Assembly (NCBI RefSeq): GCF_013299175.1
Contig: NZ_JAAFKF010000031.1
Location: forward strand, 1-38,170
Reading direction: 5' to 3'
Origin: Sphaerotilus sp.
Lineage (GTDB): Bacteria; Pseudomonadota; Gammaproteobacteria; Burkholderiales; Burkholderiaceae_C
Length of the DNA: 38,170 bases
Shown: positions 26,403 to 34,279 of the stretch, piece after piece
Position numbering within the stretch: the first letter of the stretch is position 1
How the letters are laid out: each line of letters starts with the position of its first letter
Notes under the pieces: model-generated
Databases searched by the model: none
What the model was told of the DNA's origin: nothing
The model's input: the letters and a program-made list of their open reading frames with translations, nothing else
Translations under genes and position numbers: made by a program

Positions 26403-27152
26403 TCAGGGGTCCACATCATCGCGCACCGTGCGGGCCAGCACCCAGGTCTGCACATGGGCCACGCCCGCGCGGCGCAGCGTCGCGGCCAACGCTTCGGCCG
26501 TGGCGCCGGTGGTCATCACGTCGTCCAGGATCGCCACCGCGCGGCCGGCCAGTCCGATCCGTCCGGCCGCAGTCACGGCGAAAGCGCCGCTCAGGTTGTG
26601 CATCCGGGCCATGCGGTCGAGGCCGGTCTGGTGCGGCGTGTCCAGCACCCGCTCGACCCAGCGCGCCTCGACCGCGACACCGAGCGCAGGGCCGACCCGC
26701 CGTGCCAGCTCCCACGCCTGGTTGTAGCCGCGCTCGCGCTGGCGGGCGCCGGACAGCGGCACGGGCAGCAACACCTCCGGCAGAACCGTCCCTGCTGGCG
26801 CTGCCGCCATGGCCACCCGCAGCGCCTCCGCCATCACACCCGCCAGCGGCACAGCCAGCTCGCAGGCACCCCCAAACTTGAAGCGCGTGACCAGCCCGTC
26901 CCACGGGTAGGCATAGTCGAGTGCGGCGAATGCGTGGTCGAAGGCGGGAGGTCGCTGCACGCAATGGCCGCAGAGTTCGTGCAGGCCGTTCAGCCCATCC
27001 AGACGCGTGGCACAGCAGCGGCAGCGGTGGCCCCCGCGGTGAAACCGTTGACGGCACGCGGCACAGACCACCTCGTGCTGCCAGGTGGTGCAGATGTGGC
27101 AGGCCGTGCCAGGCGTCCAGCGCCACGGCGCAGCAAACGGGCGCAGATTCAT
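26403..27152 (-). CDS. ComF-family phosphoribosyltransferase-like protein
   Basis: A 249-residue protein. The N-terminal zinc-finger part has CHIC, CAAC, CRCC and CGHC pairs (about residues 19-70), and the C-terminal half is a phosphoribosyltransferase fold with VLLPVPLSGARQRERGYNQAWELA and the PRPP-binding loop VAILDDVMTTGAT. ComF/GntX proteins take part in DNA uptake or handling in competent bacteria; the biochemical role is not settled. ATG 27152 is preferred: an in-frame ATG at 27182 would share its bases with the start of the divergent methyltransferase gene. It lies upstream of trmL. Confidence 0.9.
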   Translation of the reverse strand: MNLRPFAAPWRWTPGTACHICTTWQHEVVCAACRQRFHRGGHRCRCCATRLDGLNGLHELCGHCVQRPPAFDHAFAALDYAYPWDGLVTRFKFGGACELAVPLAGVMAEALRVAMAAAPAGTVLPEVLLPVPLSGARQRERGYNQAWELARRVGPALGVAVEARWVERVLDTPHQTGLDRMARMHNLSGAFAVTAAGRIGLAGRAVAILDDVMTTGATAEALAATLRRAGVAHVQTWVLARTVRDDVDP

Positions 27153-27180
27153 GTCCGGCTGACTATACAGTTCCCCCACC

Positions 27181-28089
27181 ATGGCCGAACCCTCCTCCAC
27201 CGCACACCGCCCGCCCCGGATCGACCCCGCGGCCTTGCAACGCCACCTGCTACAGGCCGCCGACCACCCCGCCCCCTGGCTGCACGGGGAAATCGCCCGC
27301 CGCATGGCCGAGCGGCTGCCGCTCGTGCGGCGCCAGCCCGCCCGCGTGATCGACTGGTGGAGTCCCACCTCGGGCAGCGCCCACCTGCTGCAGGCGCAGT
27401 ACCCGCAGGCCCGCATCCTTCCCTATGGCTGCGACAACTTGCCGTTGCCATTGCCCACGGCCACCGGCACGCGCTGGTGGCAGCGCCTCACCGGCCAGCA
27501 CTCCCCCGCCGAGGCATACGTCACACCGCCGACCGCCGAGCTGCTGTGGGCCAACATGATGCTGCACTGGGTCGATGACCTGCCGGCGCTGCTGCCGCGC
27601 TGGCACGCGGCGCTGGAGGTGGACGGTTTCCTGATGTTTTCGTGCTTCGGGCCGGACACGCTGCGGGAGCTGCACGCGGTCTATGCTGAACTGGGCTGGG
27701 GTGCGCCGGGCAGCGCGTGGATCGACATGCACGACCTCGGTGACGAGCTGGTGCATGCCGGTTTTGCCGATCCCGTCATGGACATGGAACGCCTGACACT
27801 GACCTGGGACAGCCCTGCGGCGCTGCTGGCCGAGCTGCGCGGGCTGGGGCGCAACACCGCTTCTGCGCGTCAACCCGGATTGCGTGGCCGCGCATGGCGC
27901 CGCAAACTTGACGCAGCCCTGACACAGCATCTGACAGGCGCCGATGGGCGTCTGCACCTGAGCGTCGAGATCGTCTACGGACACGCCTTCCGCCCTGTCG
28001 CCCGCGCCAAGATCCAGGCGCAGACCGAGATTTCGCTCGACGCGATGCGCGAAATGACGCGCCAGCGCAACCCCGGACGCACCGACTGA
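27181..28089 (+). CDS. BioC-like methyltransferase
   Basis: A 302-residue class I methyltransferase-like protein. It aligns by eye with BioC (malonyl-ACP O-methyltransferase, early biotin synthesis): ANMMLHWVDDLPALLPRWHAALEVDGFLMFSCFGPDTLRELHAVYAELGWG, then DMHDLGDELVHAGFADPVMDME and GRLHLSVEIVYGHAF. Motif I, normally DLGCGTG-like, reads VIDWWSPTSGSAHLL here, so SAM binding may be altered. No other bio genes are nearby. It is divergent from the comF-type gene. BioC-like is a family statement; the true substrate is uncertain. Confidence 0.8.
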   Translation: MAEPSSTAHRPPRIDPAALQRHLLQAADHPAPWLHGEIARRMAERLPLVRRQPARVIDWWSPTSGSAHLLQAQYPQARILPYGCDNLPLPLPTATGTRWWQRLTGQHSPAEAYVTPPTAELLWANMMLHWVDDLPALLPRWHAALEVDGFLMFSCFGPDTLRELHAVYAELGWGAPGSAWIDMHDLGDELVHAGFADPVMDMERLTLTWDSPAALLAELRGLGRNTASARQPGLRGRAWRRKLDAALTQHLTGADGRLHLSVEIVYGHAFRPVARAKIQAQTEISLDAMREMTRQRNPGRTD

Positions 28090-28367
28090 GTGCGGCACGG
28101 GCGCCACGCCATGCGAAACATTGCCCCGCATTGATATCAGCGCCTAAAATTCAGGGCCTGTCCGATAGCCCCCGCAATGATCCGAGTCAAAAAATTCTCG
28201 GGCCGTTGCTGTCGGTGATCAATCCCCACCCACTGGTTTTCTGCTCCCGTCATCCAGACGCTTCCGGATGGCGGATTGACGCTGGTGGTGCGTGTTTGCA
28301 GACAGTCAAGACACTATGTCCACGGCGGCCGGCCGGCCAGCCGATCTGGTAGAGAAAGAGAGCGCAG
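28090..28367 (+). promoter_or_regulatory. Leader and promoter region of the cytochrome oxidase operon
   Basis: A 278-base gap before coxB with no gene. TTGCCC (28121-28126), 18 bases, then TAAAAT (28145-28150) is a reasonable sigma-70-like pair and would give a 5' leader of about 210 bases. The leader holds a small hairpin CATCC/GGATG (about 28253-28270) and a GC palindrome (GGCCGGCCGGCC near 28328-28339) shortly before the coxB ribosome site. The promoter assignment is by eye only. Confidence 0.4.
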
Positions 28368-29540
28368 ATGATGATGAAGAAAGCTCTGTGGCGCCATGCG
28401 AGCCAGTGGAGTCTGGCTGCATGTGCTTCCATGGCAACGACCGTGGCGCTGGCAGTGAACGATCTGCCGGGTGGTCCGGGCGTTCGCCAACTGGACTTCC
28501 ACACCCCCGCCACACAGATCGCCACCGAACAGCACTGGCTGCATGTGGTGATGATGGTCATCTGCAGCGTGATCTGCCTGGCCGTGTTCGGCGTGATGTT
28601 CTATTCGATCATCAAGCACCGCAAGTCCAAGGGCCACAAGCCGGCGAACTTCCACGAGAGCATCGCGGTCGAGATCGCCTGGACCATCGTGCCCTTCGTC
28701 ATCGTCATCGGCATGGGGGCCATGGCGACCAAGACCGTCGTGGCCATGAAGGACACCACCAACGCCGACGTGACCATCAAGGCCACCGGCTACCAGTGGA
28801 AGTGGGGCTACGACTACCTGAAGGGCGAGGGCGAGGGCATCAACTTCCTGCAGACGCTCGACGCCTCGCAGCGCGCCCTGTCCGACGCGGGCAAGCCCGC
28901 CGGCGACAACTACCTGCTCAAGGTGGACAACCCGCTGGTCGTGCCGGTCGGCAAGAAGATCCGCATCATCACCACCGCCAATGACGTGATCCACTCGTGG
29001 ATGATCCCGGCCTTCGGCGTCAAGCAGGATGCGATCCCGGGCTTCGTGCGCGACACCTGGTTCCGCGCCGACCGCACGGGTGACTTCTACGGCCAGTGCG
29101 TCGAGCTGTGCGGCAAGGAACACGCCTACATGCCGATCCACGTCAAGGTCGTGACCGACGCGGAATACACCACCTGGGTGGCCGGCGAGAAGAAGAAGCT
29201 GGCCGCGCTGGCGGACGATCCGAGCAAGGAATGGAAGCTGCCCGAGCTGATCGCCCGCGGCGAGAAGGTCTACGCCAACAACTGCGCCGCCTGCCACCAG
29301 GCCAACGGCAAGGGCGGTGGTCCGATCAAGGCGCTCGATGCTTCGCCGGTCGTGCTCGACGCCGACAAGGGCAAGCAGATCGCGGTGCTGCTGAACGGCC
29401 AGAACAACGGTGCGATGCCATCGTGGAAGCAGTTGTCGGACACCGACATCGCCGCCGTCATCACCTTCACCAAGAACAACTGGTCCAACAAGACCGAACA
29501 GATCGTCCAGCCGGCCGAAGTGGTCGCTGCCCGCAAGTAA
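28368..29540 (+). CDS. coxB: Cytochrome c oxidase subunit II with fused cytochrome c domain
   Basis: A 390-residue membrane subunit that takes electrons from cytochrome c. A signal peptide (about 1-29) precedes two transmembrane helices at about 58-82 and 100-122. The periplasmic cupredoxin domain holds the CuA site Cys244, Cys248, His252 and Met255 in CVELCGKEHAYM. A C-terminal cytochrome c domain follows, with the heme motif CAACH (306-310) and the likely axial Met350. This fusion defines a caa3-type oxidase. Three ATG codons lie in a row at 28368-28376; the first is annotated, after AAAGAGAG. It starts the cox operon. Confidence 0.97.
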   Translation: MMMKKALWRHASQWSLAACASMATTVALAVNDLPGGPGVRQLDFHTPATQIATEQHWLHVVMMVICSVICLAVFGVMFYSIIKHRKSKGHKPANFHESIAVEIAWTIVPFVIVIGMGAMATKTVVAMKDTTNADVTIKATGYQWKWGYDYLKGEGEGINFLQTLDASQRALSDAGKPAGDNYLLKVDNPLVVPVGKKIRIITTANDVIHSWMIPAFGVKQDAIPGFVRDTWFRADRTGDFYGQCVELCGKEHAYMPIHVKVVTDAEYTTWVAGEKKKLAALADDPSKEWKLPELIARGEKVYANNCAACHQANGKGGGPIKALDASPVVLDADKGKQIAVLLNGQNNGAMPSWKQLSDTDIAAVITFTKNNWSNKTEQIVQPAEVVAARK

Positions 29541-29570
29541 CCACGACGACATTCCAGAGGATCACTACCC

Positions 29571-31211
29571 ATGAGCGCAGTTCTCCATCCGGGCGGTCAC
29601 GGTCACGGGCATGACGACCATGCCCATGACGACCACCACCACGCTCCCCACGGCTGGCGTCGCTGGGTCTTCGCGACCAACCACAAGGACATCGGGACGC
29701 TGTACCTGCTGTTCTCCTTCACGATGCTGATGATCGGCGGCATCCTCGCGCTGCTGATCCGTGCCGAGCTGTTCCAGCCGGGCCTGCAGTTCGTGAACCC
29801 CGAGCTGTTCAACCAGTTCACCACGATGCACGGGCTGATCATGGTGTTCGGCGCGATCATGCCGGCCTTCGTCGGCTTCGCGAACTGGATGATTCCGCTG
29901 CAGATCGGCGCAGGCGACATGGCCTTCGCGCGGATGAACAACTTCAGCTTCTGGCTGATGATCCCTGCGGCGCTGATGCTGGTGTCGAGCTTCTTCATGC
30001 CCGGTGGCGCCCCCGCCGCTGGCTGGACGCTCTACGCACCGCTGACGCTGCAGATGGGTCCGTCCATGGATGCCGGCATCTTCGCGATGCACATCCTCGG
30101 CGCATCGTCGATCATGGGTTCGATCAACATCGTCGTCACCATCCTGAACATGCGCGCCCCCGGCATGACGCTGATGAAGATGCCGATGTTCGTCTGGACC
30201 TGGCTGATCACCGCCTACCTGCTGATCGCGGTCATGCCCGTGCTGGCCGGCGCGATCACGATGACGCTGACGGACCGCCACTTCGGCACCAGCTTCTTCA
30301 ACCCCGCCGGCGGCGGTGACCCGGTGATGTACCAGCACGTCTTCTGGTTCTTCGGGCACCCCGAGGTCTACATCATGATCCTGCCGGCCTTCGGCATCGT
30401 GAGCCAGATCATCCCGGCCTTCGCCCGCAAGCGCCTGTTCGGCTACGCCTCGATGGTGTACGCGACCGCGTCGATCGCCATCCTGTCGTTCATCGTGTGG
30501 GCCCACCACATGTACACGACCGGCATGCCGCTGACGGGCCAGTTGTTCTTCATGTACGCCACGATGCTGATCTCGGTGCCGACCGGCGTGAAGGTGTTCA
30601 ACTGGATCGCGACGATGTGGCGCGGCTCGATGACCTTCGAGACCCCGATGCTGTGGGCCGTGGGCTTCATCTTCGTGTTCACGATGGGCGGCTTCACCGG
30701 CCTCATCCTCTCGATGGCCCCGATCGACATCAACCTGCAGGACACCTACTACGTCGTGGCGCACTTCCACTACGTGCTGGTGGCCGGCTCGCTGTTCGCG
30801 ATGTTCGCCGGCGTGTACTACTGGGGTCCGAAGTGGACCGGCACGATGTACAAGGAAGGCCGCGGCAAGTTCCACTTCTGGGGTTCGCTGGTGACCTTCA
30901 ACATCACCTTCTTCCCGATGCACTTCCTGGGCATGGCCGGCATGCCGCGCCGCTACGCCGACTACCCGCTGCAGTTCGCCGACTTCAACATGATCGCGTC
31001 GATCGGTGCCTTCGGTTTCGGTCTGATGCAGGTCTACTTCTTCCTGTTCGTCGTCGTCCCGATGATGCGCGGCAATGGCGAGAAGGCCCCGCAGAAGCCG
31101 TGGGAAGGCGCGGAAGGTCTGGAGTGGGAAGTGCCCTCACCCGCTCCGTTCCATACCTTCGAGACGCCGCCCACGCTGGACGTGACGGCCACCAAGGTGC
31201 TGAAGTTCTGA
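29571..31211 (+). CDS. coxA: Cytochrome c oxidase subunit I
   Basis: A 546-residue catalytic subunit with 12 transmembrane helices. It binds heme a and the heme a3-CuB centre where oxygen is reduced while protons are pumped. Visible are TMHGLIMVFGAIMP (heme a His), HPEVYIMILPAFG with the His-Tyr crosslink pair and the Glu region, WAHHMYTTGMP (CuB histidines) and DTYYVVAHFHYVL (heme ligands), which fit the A-type family. Residues 7-27 are unusually His/Asp-rich (GGHGHGHDDHAHDDHHH). AGAGGA at 29556-29561 is the ribosome site. The gap to coxB is 30 bases. Confidence 0.98.
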   Translation: MSAVLHPGGHGHGHDDHAHDDHHHAPHGWRRWVFATNHKDIGTLYLLFSFTMLMIGGILALLIRAELFQPGLQFVNPELFNQFTTMHGLIMVFGAIMPAFVGFANWMIPLQIGAGDMAFARMNNFSFWLMIPAALMLVSSFFMPGGAPAAGWTLYAPLTLQMGPSMDAGIFAMHILGASSIMGSINIVVTILNMRAPGMTLMKMPMFVWTWLITAYLLIAVMPVLAGAITMTLTDRHFGTSFFNPAGGGDPVMYQHVFWFFGHPEVYIMILPAFGIVSQIIPAFARKRLFGYASMVYATASIAILSFIVWAHHMYTTGMPLTGQLFFMYATMLISVPTGVKVFNWIATMWRGSMTFETPMLWAVGFIFVFTMGGFTGLILSMAPIDINLQDTYYVVAHFHYVLVAGSLFAMFAGVYYWGPKWTGTMYKEGRGKFHFWGSLVTFNITFFPMHFLGMAGMPRRYADYPLQFADFNMIASIGAFGFGLMQVYFFLFVVVPMMRGNGEKAPQKPWEGAEGLEWEVPSPAPFHTFETPPTLDVTATKVLKF

Positions 31212-31245
31212 TCTCCACTGGCTGACCAAAACGGGACAACCTGCC

Positions 31246-31368
31246 ATGACCAACGAAGAAAAACGGCGCAACAACGTGCGACTCGGCCTGATCCTGGCCA
31301 CGGTGGCGGTGGTGTTCTTCGTCGGTTTCGTGGCACGGGTTGCCCTGCTGTCGAATGCTTTCCGATGA
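31246..31368 (+). CDS. Cytochrome oxidase small assembly protein (40 aa)
   Basis: A 40-residue protein, MTNEEKRRNNVRLGLILATV and onward: a short basic N-terminus, one transmembrane helix (about 13-36) and ALLSNAFR at the end. Its stop overlaps the ATG of the Cox11 gene (ATGA at 31365-31368), so translation is coupled. A short one-helix protein occupies this place in many Burkholderiales cox operons and is named as a small assembly protein in public annotation; its molecular role is not established to my knowledge. Confidence 0.85.
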   Translation: MTNEEKRRNNVRLGLILATVAVVFFVGFVARVALLSNAFR

Positions 31369-31997
31369 GCAAGGACTTGAACGCCACACGGGGACGGGGC
31401 CTGCAGCGCGACAACCTGCGCATGCTGGGCAAGCTGGGGGTGATCGCGGTGGCGATGTTCGGCTTCGGCTACGCGATGGTGCCGATGTACAAGTCGATCT
31501 GCGAAGCCCTCGGCATCAACATCCTCAGTCGCAGCGAACAGCTCGACGCAGGGATGACCGGCAAGGCCAATGCCAATACCCAGATCGACACCAGCCGCAC
31601 CATCACCGTCGAGTTCGACGCCAACGCCCGCGGTCCGTGGGACTTCAAGCCCGCCCAGTCCTCCGTCCAGGTTCACCCGGGCGAAGTGACCACGGTGATG
31701 TACGAGTTCCGCAACGTCCAGAACCGCACGATGTCCGCGCAGGCCATTCCCAGCTACGCACCGAAGGAGGCCATGGCCCACTTCAACAAGCTGGAGTGCT
31801 TCTGCTTCAACCAGTACACGCTGGCGCCGGGTGAATCGAAGAAATGGCCGGTGGTGTTCGTGATCGATCCGAAGCTGGGCAAGGACGTGACCACCATCAC
31901 CCTGTCCTACACCTTCTTCGAGGTCGGCTCGAAAACCCCGGCAGCGCCCGTCACGGGTTCGGCCGCACCTGTCCTGCCACAGGGAACACGCTCGTGA
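31365..31997 (+). CDS. ctaG: Cytochrome c oxidase assembly protein CtaG/Cox11
   Basis: A 210-residue copper chaperone that inserts copper into the CuB site of subunit I. One transmembrane helix (about 22-42, LGVIAVAMFGFGYAMVPMY) anchors a periplasmic immunoglobulin-like domain. The copper motif CFCF has Cys145 and Cys147 in LECFCFNQYTLAPGE. YKSICEALGIN after the membrane helix, with a third cysteine, is typical. The C-terminal tail after residue 190 is Ala/Pro-rich and variable. The stop overlaps the GTG of the next gene by four bases. Confidence 0.96.
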   Translation: MSKDLNATRGRGLQRDNLRMLGKLGVIAVAMFGFGYAMVPMYKSICEALGINILSRSEQLDAGMTGKANANTQIDTSRTITVEFDANARGPWDFKPAQSSVQVHPGEVTTVMYEFRNVQNRTMSAQAIPSYAPKEAMAHFNKLECFCFNQYTLAPGESKKWPVVFVIDPKLGKDVTTITLSYTFFEVGSKTPAAPVTGSAAPVLPQGTRS

Positions 31998-32230
31998 CAG
32001 CACCACAACGCACCTCTGCGGACGACTTGCGCGATGCCGTCCAGCGCAAGAGTTCGTTCGGCCAGAGCATGAAAGCCGTGGCCTGGTCCTTCTTCGGCAT
32101 CCGCCGGGGGGCAGACCACCAGAACGACGTCAACCAGCTCAATCCCGTTCACATCATCCTGGCCGGCCTGCTCAGCGCAGCGTTGTTTGTCGGCTTGCTG
32201 GTGGTGCTGGTCCGCTGGATCGCGGGCTGA
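31994..32230 (+). CDS. DUF2970 membrane protein (78 aa)
   Basis: A 78-residue protein starting with GTG at 31994, overlapping the ctaG stop (GTGA). It contains SFGQSMKAVAWSFFGIRRGADHQNDVNQLNPVHIILAGLL and one membrane helix (about 52-75). This is the DUF2970 family, found between ctaG and coxC in betaproteobacteria. The function is unknown; position and conservation suggest a role in oxidase assembly or stability. Confidence 0.85.
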   Translation: MTAPQRTSADDLRDAVQRKSSFGQSMKAVAWSFFGIRRGADHQNDVNQLNPVHIILAGLLSAALFVGLLVVLVRWIAG

Positions 32231-32285
32231 GCCAGTCCAACACAACACCATTCGATATTCGCGACACGGATTCCAGGAGCAACGC

Positions 32286-33167
32286 ATGTCGGCAACCACC
32301 AAGGGCGTAACGCCTTACTACTATGTCCCGGCGCCCTCACGGCACCCGGTGATGACAGCGATCGGGCTGTTCTTCGTGATCCTGGGCGCAGGCCAATGGG
32401 TCAACGGCCACGGCTGGGGCGCGTACTCGCTGCTGTTCGGCCTGCTGTGGACCGTCTTCGTGCTGCGCCAGTGGTTTGGCGAAGCCGCAGGTGAAGCCGA
32501 AGCCGGCATGCTGAGCGACCGCGTCGATGTCTCGCACCGCTGGAGCATGGCCTGGTTCATCTTCTCGGAAGTCATGTTCTTCGCCGCCTTCTTCGGCGCG
32601 CTGTACTGGGCGCGCACCCAGTCGGTGCCAAGCCTGGGCAGCCTGGAAAACGCCGTGCTGTGGCCGGACTTCAAGGGCGTGTGGCCGAGTTCGGTCGCCG
32701 GAGCCACCGCCTCGCCGGCAGGCATCGTCGAGCCGTTCCAGACCATGGGGCCGTGGCCGCTGCCGACGATCAACACCGGCCTGCTGCTGACCTCGGGCAT
32801 CACGCTGACGATCGCGCACCACGCGCTGATCGCCAACCAGCGCGCCAAGGCCATCGGCTGGATGTGGATCACCGTCCTGCTGGGTGTGCTCTTCCTGTTC
32901 TGCCAGGGTTACGAGTACGCACATGCCTATTCGGAGCTGAACCTGAAGCTGTCCTCGGGTGTCTACGGCTCGACCTTCTTCATGCTGACCGGTTTCCACG
33001 GCTTCCACGTGTTCGTCGGCACCGTCATGCTGCTGGTCATGACGATCCGCCTGATGAAGGGCCACTTCACGCCCGAGCGCCATTTCGGCTTCGAAGGCGC
33101 GGCGTGGTACTGGCACTTCGTGGACGTGGTCTGGCTGGGTCTGTACTTCATCGTTTACTGGATGTGA
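32286..33167 (+). CDS. coxC: Cytochrome c oxidase subunit III
   Basis: A 293-residue membrane subunit with seven helices that stabilises subunit I and its proton uptake. Features are YYYVPAPSRHPVMTAIGLFFVILGAGQWVNGHGWG, HRWSMAWFIFSEVMFFAAFFGALYWAR and SGVYGSTFFMLTGFHGFHVFVGTVMLLV, and the end WYWHFVDVVWLGLYFIVYW. AGGAG (32275-32279) is six bases before the ATG. It is the last gene of the first cox transcript; a strong terminator follows. Confidence 0.97.
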   Translation: MSATTKGVTPYYYVPAPSRHPVMTAIGLFFVILGAGQWVNGHGWGAYSLLFGLLWTVFVLRQWFGEAAGEAEAGMLSDRVDVSHRWSMAWFIFSEVMFFAAFFGALYWARTQSVPSLGSLENAVLWPDFKGVWPSSVAGATASPAGIVEPFQTMGPWPLPTINTGLLLTSGITLTIAHHALIANQRAKAIGWMWITVLLGVLFLFCQGYEYAHAYSELNLKLSSGVYGSTFFMLTGFHGFHVFVGTVMLLVMTIRLMKGHFTPERHFGFEGAAWYWHFVDVVWLGLYFIVYWM

Positions 33168-33205
33168 CCCCTTCCTGCCCGGCATGACCAGGTACAGTCA
33201 GGTAT

Positions 33206-33232
33206 AAAAAAGAGCGCCCAGGCGCTCTTTTT
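33206..33232. terminator. Bidirectional rho-independent terminator
   Basis: Stem GAGCGC (33212-33217) and GCGCTC (33222-33227) with loop CCAG, flanked by six A on the left and five T on the right. Each strand therefore reads a hairpin followed by U residues. It closes coxC on the plus strand and the DUF2909 gene on the minus strand, which converge here. Confidence 0.93.
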
Positions 33233-33256
33233 GTTGTGTTGTTCAACGGCCAACGG

Positions 33257-33481
33257 TCAACGCCCGACCGGAATCCCCGTCGGCTCGATCCAGCCCATCC
33301 AGTAGCTCAGCAGCACGAACAGGAACACGCTGACCGACACGCCCACCCGGATCGCCAGGGCACGGGCCATTCTTCCCTTGGGCGTTGGCGTACCTGCAGG
33401 GCCACGCTTGACCATGAAGATCCCGGCCGAAGCCAGGGCGGCCAGAATGGCGACAAACGCCAGCACGATGATGGTTTTCAT
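33257..33481 (-). CDS. DUF2909 twin-transmembrane protein (74 aa)
   Basis: A 74-residue membrane protein: helix one at about 2-24 (TIIVLAFVAILAALASAGIFMV), a Lys/Pro-rich loop (KRGPAGTPTPKGR) and helix two at about 44-66 (IRVGVSVSVFLFVLLSYWMGW). This is the DUF2909 or twin transmembrane family found beside cox genes in betaproteobacteria. Although it lies inside the oxidase locus it is on the opposite strand and has its own promoter, divergent from the SURF1 gene. Function unknown. Confidence 0.85.
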   Translation of the reverse strand: MKTIIVLAFVAILAALASAGIFMVKRGPAGTPTPKGRMARALAIRVGVSVSVFLFVLLSYWMGWIEPTGIPVGR

Positions 33482-33535
33482 GCGGCTGGATTATTCCACT
33501 CCCCTACTGCGGCGCTTGCGTCGGCCCCACATCCC

Positions 33536-34279
33536 ATGCGCCTGTCCCGACATCGCTACCACCGCTGGATGATCCTGGCGGCGGCCCTCCTCGGCGTGGC
33601 CGGGACGGCGCGGCTGGGCGTCTGGCAGCTCGACCGCGCCGCGCAGAAGGCCAGCCGGCAGACCCTGCTCGACACGCGCCACCAACTGCCCGAGCTGACC
33701 GCCGCCGACCTCGCGCGCACGCCCGGCGAAGTGGACGCACAACTGCAGCGCCGCATCCGCCTGCAAGGCCGCTGGGTGGCGCGCGCCACGCACTTCCTCG
33801 ACAACCGGCCGATGGACGGGCGCGTCGGCTTCCACGTCGTGACGCCGCTGCAACTGGCCGATGGCACCGCCGTCCTGGTCGAGCGCGGCTGGGCACACCG
33901 CAACGCCCTGCGGCGCGAAGACTTGCCGCCGGTGCAGACGCCCGAGTCCGACACCGTCACCGTCGTGGCCCGCATCCTCCCCACCCCGTCGCGGCTGTTC
34001 GACCTCGGCGGGCTGGAGACCGGTCCCATCCGGCAGAATCTCGACCTCGCCGCCGCCGCCCGCGAATCCGGCCTGAGCCTGCGTCCGGTGGCCTTGCTGC
34101 AGACCGAAGGCCCGCCGGACGACGGCCTGCTGCGCCACTGGTCCGCGCCGTCGGCCGGCATCGACAAGCACCACGGCTACGCGGTCCAGTGGTTCGCCCT
34201 CAGCGCCCTGATCGCGGGGCTGTATGTCTGGTTCCAACTCATCCGCCCGCGCAGGCAGGCCGCTTCCCATGTCGCATGA
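33536..34279 (+). CDS. SURF1-family cytochrome oxidase assembly protein
   Basis: A 247-residue membrane protein with helices at about 10-29 and 222-240 around a periplasmic domain. Family motifs: GVWQLDRAAQKASRQ, RIRLQGRWVARATHFLDNRPMDGRVGFHVVTPLQL, VLVERGWAHR, and at the end KHHGYAVQWFALSALIAGLYVWFQ. Bacterial SURF1 handles heme a and promotes its insertion into subunit I. ATG 33536 begins MRLSRHRYHRWMILAA. It is the first gene of the second assembly transcript and its stop overlaps the next start by 11 bases. Confidence 0.93.
   Translation: MRLSRHRYHRWMILAAALLGVAGTARLGVWQLDRAAQKASRQTLLDTRHQLPELTAADLARTPGEVDAQLQRRIRLQGRWVARATHFLDNRPMDGRVGFHVVTPLQLADGTAVLVERGWAHRNALRREDLPPVQTPESDTVTVVARILPTPSRLFDLGGLETGPIRQNLDLAAAARESGLSLRPVALLQTEGPPDDGLLRHWSAPSAGIDKHHGYAVQWFALSALIAGLYVWFQLIRPRRQAASHVA

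Noticed and set aside
27153-27182. ATG 27182 as the comF-type start
   Set aside because: It would share its bases with the start codon of the divergent methyltransferase gene; 27152 gives a normal N-terminus.
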